NCBI GenBank assembly: GCA_902614975.1
Contig: CACMND010000008.1
Location: 1-55,306 of the forward strand
Reading direction: 5' to 3'
Length of the DNA: 55,306 nucleotides
Source of the DNA: an uncultured Pelagibacteraceae bacterium
Lineage (GTDB): Bacteria > Pseudomonadota > Alphaproteobacteria > Pelagibacterales > Pelagibacteraceae
Below the pieces are notes generated by a model. The model did not search any database, was not told the origin of the DNA, and saw only the letters and a list, made by a program, of their open reading frames with translations. The position numbers and the translations under genes were made by a program. Below are positions 50,981-55,306 of the stretch, piece by piece; within the stretch, counting starts at the first letter, position 1; every line of letters starts with the position of its first letter.

Positions 50981-51490
50981 ATGACATTGCAAAAATTTAT
51001 AAATTCTTACGAAAAAATATTAAAACTAATACTGTTTATAATGATGGTAGCATTAGCAGTAACAGTTTTACTTGGTGTTACTTTTCGTTTCGCTGGCAGT
51101 GCTTTGGTTTGGTATGACGAAGTTGCAGCTGTTCAGCTTGCTTGGATAACTTATTATGGTTCAGCGTATGCAGCTTTAAAAGGTTCTCATATAAGTGTTC
51201 CAAGTATTTTCAAAGCCTTTCCATTAGTTCTAAGAAAAATTTTCTTTATAGTGTCAAAATTAGTTGTTTATGGTTTTTTAATATTATTGGCTTACTATGG
51301 TTATTTAGTTTTAACTCTTATAACAGGAGAAACTTTAGTAACATTAGAGTGGGTTCCTCAGCCTTTTGTGCAATCAGTTATTCCAATTGCATCATGTTTA
51401 TTTATTTTATCTGAAACTTTAAGAATCCCTGAAGATTACAAAAATTTAGTTCTTCAAACAACAGGTGACGAGCAAACAGGAGATATTTAA
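50981..51490 (+). CDS. dctQ: TRAP transporter small membrane subunit
   Basis: 169 residues with four hydrophobic helices. The family's WYDEVAAVQLAWITYYGSAYAALKGSHI lies after helix 2, as in DctQ proteins. It pairs with DctM to form the transporter. The stop overlaps the dctM ATG by one base. No ribosome binding site is visible in the A-run before the ATG. Confidence 0.92.
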   Translation: MTLQKFINSYEKILKLILFIMMVALAVTVLLGVTFRFAGSALVWYDEVAAVQLAWITYYGSAYAALKGSHISVPSIFKAFPLVLRKIFFIVSKLVVYGFLILLAYYGYLVLTLITGETLVTLEWVPQPFVQSVIPIASCLFILSETLRIPEDYKNLVLQTTGDEQTGDI

Positions 51491-52773
51491 TGATAATTCT
51501 TACAATGTTTGCAGTTCTTCTACTTCTTTTATCTATAAATGTACCTATCGCTATTGGCCTTGCAGTAACAACAATTATTGCAATGGTATTGAAGACAGGA
51601 ACAAGTTTTTTAATTGATACAGCGATCGTAATGTTTGATGGATCAATGAAGTTTCCATTGATTGCTATTCCATTATTTATCTTAGCTGGATCAATAATGA
51701 ATAGTGCAGGTATTTCTAGAAGATTAATTGCTTTTGCTTCAGCGCTTGTTGGATTTATCAAGGGTGGTTTAAGTATGATTAACATTGCTACCTCTATGTT
51801 TTTTGCAGAAATCTCTGGCTCTGCAGTTGCAGATGTTGCTGCACTTGGATCTATTTTAATTCCAGCGATGAAGAAAAAAGGATACCCTGGTCCCTTCGCT
51901 GCTGCAGTAACTTCATCTTCAGCGTCTTTGGCGATAATTATTCCACCTTCAATACCAATGATTGTTTATGCGGTAATGGCTCAAAGTTCAGTAGTACAGT
52001 TGTTTGTAGCGGGAATTGTTCCGGGTGTAATAGGTGGTTTCTTCTTAATGTTAGCAGCATATATTACTGCAAGACGTAAAAACTTTCCTGTTGAAGAAAC
52101 ATTTAATATTCCAAATGTAAAGAAAACTGCAAAAGATGCATCTTTAGCATTTTTACTACCTATCATTATCTTAGGTGGAATTTTTGGAGGAGTAGTAACT
52201 GCAACTGAAGGAGCAGGTTTAGCGGTTGTAGCATCATTAGTTATTGGATTTATTTATAAAGAAATAGATTTTAAAAGATTATACGAGTCTGCTTGTGAAG
52301 GAGCAATTCAAACAGCTTCAGTAATGTTATTAGTAGCTGCATCTGTATTACTTGGTGAATTTTTAACAATTGAACAAATCCCACAAAAAGTTGCAGAGTC
52401 AATTATTGATTTTACAAATAATAAATATGCAGTCTTAGGAATACTTAATGTATTTCTTTTAGTAATAGGTTTCTTTTTACATTCAGTTGCTGCAATAATT
52501 TTAACAGTTCCAATTGTAATGCCATTAGTTAATGCAGTAGGTATTGATCCAGTTCACTTTGGTATAATTGTAACTTTAAATTTAGCAATTGGTCAACAAA
52601 CACCACCAGTTGCAAGTGTTCTAGTTACGGCTTGTTCTGTCGCAAAAGCAGACATATGGGATGTAACAAGATCGAATATATCCTTTATATGTGTATTATT
52701 AGTATTGTTAATGTTAGTAACTTATGTTCCAGCAATACCGATGACATTAGTTGAGTTTTTTTATAGGAGCTAA
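51490..52773 (+). CDS. dctM: TRAP transporter large permease subunit
   Basis: 427 residues, about twelve hydrophobic segments. FPLIAIPLFILAGSIMNSAGISRRLIAFASALVGFIKGGLSMI and EISGSAVADVAALGSILIPAMKKKGY are the DctM signatures, with PPSIPMIVYAV later. It is the ion-coupled transport subunit of the TRAP system. Overlaps dctQ by one base and abuts the crotonase ATG; TAGGAGC at its end provides that gene's ribosome binding site. Confidence 0.95.
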   Translation: MIILTMFAVLLLLLSINVPIAIGLAVTTIIAMVLKTGTSFLIDTAIVMFDGSMKFPLIAIPLFILAGSIMNSAGISRRLIAFASALVGFIKGGLSMINIATSMFFAEISGSAVADVAALGSILIPAMKKKGYPGPFAAAVTSSSASLAIIIPPSIPMIVYAVMAQSSVVQLFVAGIVPGVIGGFFLMLAAYITARRKNFPVEETFNIPNVKKTAKDASLAFLLPIIILGGIFGGVVTATEGAGLAVVASLVIGFIYKEIDFKRLYESACEGAIQTASVMLLVAASVLLGEFLTIEQIPQKVAESIIDFTNNKYAVLGILNVFLLVIGFFLHSVAAIILTVPIVMPLVNAVGIDPVHFGIIVTLNLAIGQQTPPVASVLVTACSVAKADIWDVTRSNISFICVLLVLLMLVTYVPAIPMTLVEFFYRS

Positions 52774-53556
52774 ATGAGTAAATTAATTAAAGTAAATAAA
52801 AAAAATAAACATTTAGTTGAGGTTGTTATCAATAGACCAGAAAAACTAAATGCAATGACTAAGCCAATGTGGATTGAGCTTGGCAAAGTATTCAAAAAGT
52901 TATCTAAAAATAAAAATTTAAGATGCATCATAATAAGAGGAGAGGGTGGTAAATCTTTTTCACCAGGAAATGATATTGGAGAATTTAAAAAACAAAGATC
53001 TTCATCAAAATTAGCAAAATCTTACGGCAAATTTTTACACGGAACACTTGGAGCAATTTTTGATTGTCCAATACCAACAATTGCTTTGATTGAAGGAATA
53101 TGTGTTGGAGGTGGATTGGAAATAGCAGGATGTTGTGACATAAGAATTTGTGGCAAAAGCTCTAGGTTTGGAGTTCCAATTAAAAGATTGGGCTTAACAA
53201 TGGCTGCAAAAGAACTTGAGGTACTTTTAAAAGTAACCAATTACACAACTGCAATGGAAATATTATTTGAAGGAAGAGTATTTGGAGCTGATGAAGCGTT
53301 TCAGAAGAGGTTAGTTAATAGAGTAGTTAACGATAAAAATGTTGAAAAAGAAGCCTATAAATCAGCTGAATTAATTTGCGAAGGTGCTCCAAAAGTTGCA
53401 AGGTGGCATAAGCAATTTGCAAGAAACATCTTAAAAAATGGAAAAGTCACAGAAAAAATAAATAATCTTGGTTACAAATGCTATGATACACAAGACTTTA
53501 AAATTGGATATCAATCTTTCTTAAATAAAACAAAACCAAAATTCAAAAATAAGTAA
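52774..53556 (+). CDS. Enoyl-CoA hydratase/isomerase (crotonase) family
   Basis: 260 residues. NRPEKLNAMTKPMWIEL, oxyanion-hole segment GEGGKSFSPGNDIGEF and ICVGGGLEIAGCCDIRICGKSSRFGVPIKRLGL mark a crotonase. Acts on CoA thioesters. The gene lies between the TRAP subunits and a CaiB-type CoA-transferase, a set reminiscent of carnitine-like or hydroxyacid pathways (CaiD/CaiB), but the substrate is open. Confidence 0.9.
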   Translation: MSKLIKVNKKNKHLVEVVINRPEKLNAMTKPMWIELGKVFKKLSKNKNLRCIIIRGEGGKSFSPGNDIGEFKKQRSSSKLAKSYGKFLHGTLGAIFDCPIPTIALIEGICVGGGLEIAGCCDIRICGKSSRFGVPIKRLGLTMAAKELEVLLKVTNYTTAMEILFEGRVFGADEAFQKRLVNRVVNDKNVEKEAYKSAELICEGAPKVARWHKQFARNILKNGKVTEKINNLGYKCYDTQDFKIGYQSFLNKTKPKFKNK

Positions 53557-53559
53557 TAG

Positions 53560-54753
53560 ATGACTGCATCATTAAAAGGCATTCGTGTACTTGAGATGGC
53601 ACAAATAATGGCTGGTCCTACATGTGGATTACTATTAGCTGATCTTGGAGCAGAGGTAATTAAAATAGAAAAGACTCCTGGAGGAGATGATACCAGAAAC
53701 TTCTTGCCACCTGAAATTAATGGTGAGTCTGCAGCCTTTATGATGATGAATAGAAATAAGAAAGGTATCGCATTAAATTTAAAAGACAAAGATGGAATAG
53801 AGATTTTTAAAACGATGGTAAAAAATTCTGATGTGGTTTTGGAGAATTTTAGAAAAGGGACATTAGAAAAATTAGGAGTTGGATATGATGTTATGTCAGA
53901 AATTAATCCTAAAATCATTTTATGTGAAATATCTGGATACGGTAGAACTGGTCCTTATGCAGATAAAGGAGGATTTGATTTAGTCGCGCAAGGAATGAGT
54001 GGATTAATGAGTATTACTGGCGAAAGCAAAGATAAACCACCAATGAAAGTAGGTGCACCTATTACAGATATAACAGCTGGTTTACTTGCGGCTAGTGGAA
54101 TTTTAGCAGCATTAGTTCATAGAGAAAAAACAGGTGAAGGACAAAAAGTTGATACTTCTTTATATGAAGCTGGTATTGTTCATACTTACTGGCAGTCTGC
54201 TATTGCAGGTGCAACTGGTGAGTCGCCTGGACCTTTAGGTTCAGCACATCCTTTAACAGCTCCTTATCAAGCATTTAAAACAAAAGATAAATGGATTACA
54301 GTAGGTGCTTCAAATCAAAACACTTGGTTGATGTTACTTAAAGCAATTGGTCGTGAAGACTTGCAAGAAAATGAAAAATTTTCATTAAATTTAAATCGAA
54401 AACAAAATTTAAAAGAATTAGTTGATATTCTTAACGAAGAACTAATTAAAAAAACTTCTAGTGAATGGTTAAAAATCTTTGATGATAATGGATTACCATG
54501 CGGACCTATTAACTCTATAACAGAAATGTTTAAAGATCCTCAAACAATTGAAAGAGAAATGGTTATTGAAGTAGATAATAAAAAAGCTGGTAAAAGTACA
54601 GCTATTGGTATGCCAATTAAATTTTCAAAAAGTAAAACAGAAAAATCAAAAGGTGCTCCAAACTTAGGAGAACATACAAAAGAAGTTATGCAAATCTTTG
54701 GTTACAAAGATGATCAAATTGAAGATTTTTATAACAGAAAAGTAATTCTTTAA
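53560..54753 (+). CDS. Class III (CaiB/BaiF/Frc) CoA-transferase
   Basis: 397 residues. LKGIRVLEMAQIMAGPTCGLLLADLGAEVIKIEKTPGGDDTR, NRNKKGIALNLKDKDG and GGFDLVAQGMSGLMSITGE with the catalytic Asp140 identify the family. Transfers CoA between carboxylic acids. Three bases after the crotonase stop; together with the TRAP system they form an import-and-activation operon. Converges with the oxidase gene, overlapping by four bases. Confidence 0.93.
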   Translation: MTASLKGIRVLEMAQIMAGPTCGLLLADLGAEVIKIEKTPGGDDTRNFLPPEINGESAAFMMMNRNKKGIALNLKDKDGIEIFKTMVKNSDVVLENFRKGTLEKLGVGYDVMSEINPKIILCEISGYGRTGPYADKGGFDLVAQGMSGLMSITGESKDKPPMKVGAPITDITAGLLAASGILAALVHREKTGEGQKVDTSLYEAGIVHTYWQSAIAGATGESPGPLGSAHPLTAPYQAFKTKDKWITVGASNQNTWLMLLKAIGREDLQENEKFSLNLNRKQNLKELVDILNEELIKKTSSEWLKIFDDNGLPCGPINSITEMFKDPQTIEREMVIEVDNKKAGKSTAIGMPIKFSKSKTEKSKGAPNLGEHTKEVMQIFGYKDDQIEDFYNRKVIL

Positions 54754-55306
54754 TTAACAGTTTCAAAAATTTTAAATAATAATTCTGAGACATGCTTGCC
54801 TTTTTTCTCAGATAAGTCAGATATTTGATGTCTACAGCTCGTACCATTTGCAACTATAAAATCTTTTTCACTACTATTATTGATTGCAGGTATTAAAGAA
54901 AGATTAGCCATTTTTTTGGAGACTTCATAAGTTTTACTGTCATAACCAAATGAGCCAGCCATTCCACAACAACTAGACTCTATCATTTTATTATTAATGT
55001 TTAATTCTGATAAAAGATTAGTTAGACCCTTCATTCTATCTTGTGATTTTTGATGACAGTGCCCATGGATTAATACATTTTGATCAAACTTATTAGCTTT
55101 AATATTATTGTTATTTCTTATTTGTTCTAAAATAAATTCCTCAAGTAGATAAAATTTATTTTTAATTTGTTCTCTATTATTTACATTCTTTAAAGTCTGA
55201 TACTCGTCGTTAAATGTTAATAAACAGGATGGTTCAATACCTACAACTGGTAAATCAATGTAATTATTTTGGATAACGTAATCATTAAATCTATTTAGCT
55301 CTTCAG
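54750..55306 (-). CDS. FAD/Fe-S oxidoreductase (GlcD-GlcF type), C-terminal part only
   Basis: The frame is open to the right edge; the Met at 55034 is internal. The visible ~185 residues hold the second half of a CCG-type Fe-S domain: VVGIEPSCLLTF, LIHGHCHQKS, ESSCCGMAGSFGY and NGTSCRHQISDL. This ending is typical of large FAD-linked oxidases with a fused cysteine-rich domain (YdiJ/D-2-hydroxyglutarate or D-lactate type). Electron acceptor and substrate cannot be read from the fragment. Confidence 0.85.
   Translation of the reverse strand, partial: EELNRFNDYVIQNNYIDLPVVGIEPSCLLTFNDEYQTLKNVNNREQIKNKFYLLEEFILEQIRNNNNIKANKFDQNVLIHGHCHQKSQDRMKGLTNLLSELNINNKMIESSCCGMAGSFGYDSKTYEVSKKMANLSLIPAINNSSEKDFIVANGTSCRHQISDLSEKKGKHVSELLFKIFETVN

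Noticed and set aside
52774..54753. A complete carnitine pathway (caiDB)
   Set aside because: Crotonase and CaiB-type transferase are broad families, and no CaiA, CaiC or carnitine transporter is present, so no specific pathway can be named.

Overview
The window is very AT-rich, tightly packed and full of 1-20 base gene overlaps. Its gene content (aprMBA, a tauABC-type uptake system, a thiamine-pyrophosphate riboswitch in front of a lone sodium:solute symporter, many TRAP and ABC uptake genes, no insertion sequences) points to a streamlined marine alphaproteobacterium of the SAR11 clade ('Candidatus Pelagibacter' or a close relative). This assignment rests on gene content and protein signatures read by eye, not on a database search. 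I found no tRNA or rRNA gene, CRISPR array, prophage or transposon.

Layout. 0-7.2 kb (minus strand): an uptake and degradation operon, tauA-tauB-tauC, then an exported formamidase-like enzyme, a small TAXI-like secreted protein and an Ldh2-family dehydrogenase. 7.4-9.9 kb (plus): an omega-amino acid:pyruvate aminotransferase and alanine dehydrogenase, diverging from tauA. 9.9-12.3 kb: a candidate small RNA, a thioredoxin-like protein, cytochrome b561, two c-type cytochromes and a DUF4396 protein. 12.3-15.1 kb: an ABC-2 exporter, two tiny membrane proteins and a TauE/SafE-type exporter. 15.3-16.8 kb: TPP riboswitch plus thiV-like symporter. 16.8-24.1 kb: housekeeping genes (rseP, hup, amtB, bcp, rhodanese, recX, cysQ, mnmA) and several unlisted micro-genes. 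24.2-29.5 kb: a coupled operon metC-MFS-pabB-pabA-pabC-HIT. 29.6-34.4 kb: aprM-aprB-aprA, an orphan and a second TauE/SafE exporter. 34.4-40 kb: suyBA (minus) diverging from xsc, a FAH-family protein and an aminotransferase. 40-49.9 kb: an accessory stretch with a structured intergenic region, photolyase, a four-domain lipid-enzyme-like protein, three tandem pilins, an FG-GAP secreted protein and several orphans. 50-55.3 kb: a TRAP transporter with a crotonase and a CaiB-type CoA-transferase, then the 3' end of an FAD/Fe-S oxidase.

How the genes work together. The main theme is C2/C3 organosulfonate use. Taurine-type compounds enter through TauABC; the aminotransferase plus Ald remove the amino group; Xsc and SuyAB cleave the C-S bond of sulfoacetaldehyde and sulfolactate and release sulfite; AprBA with AprM oxidises sulfite to adenylylsulfate, or TauE/SafE proteins export it. 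These parts lie in separate blocks of one window. The xsc frame is broken by one extra T in a homopolymer, most likely a sequencing or assembly error.

The items most worth a second look are the protein at 42257-44848 (two cyclic-nucleotide-binding-like domains, a PlsC-type acyltransferase and an SGNH hydrolase in one chain), the 40-40.3 kb intergenic region that can fold into competing hairpins, an orphan promoter with a small-RNA candidate near 9.9-10.05 kb, an exported formamidase in the tau operon, a TauC permease with a very large extra domain, and a 27-residue highly basic micro-protein with a good ribosome binding site.
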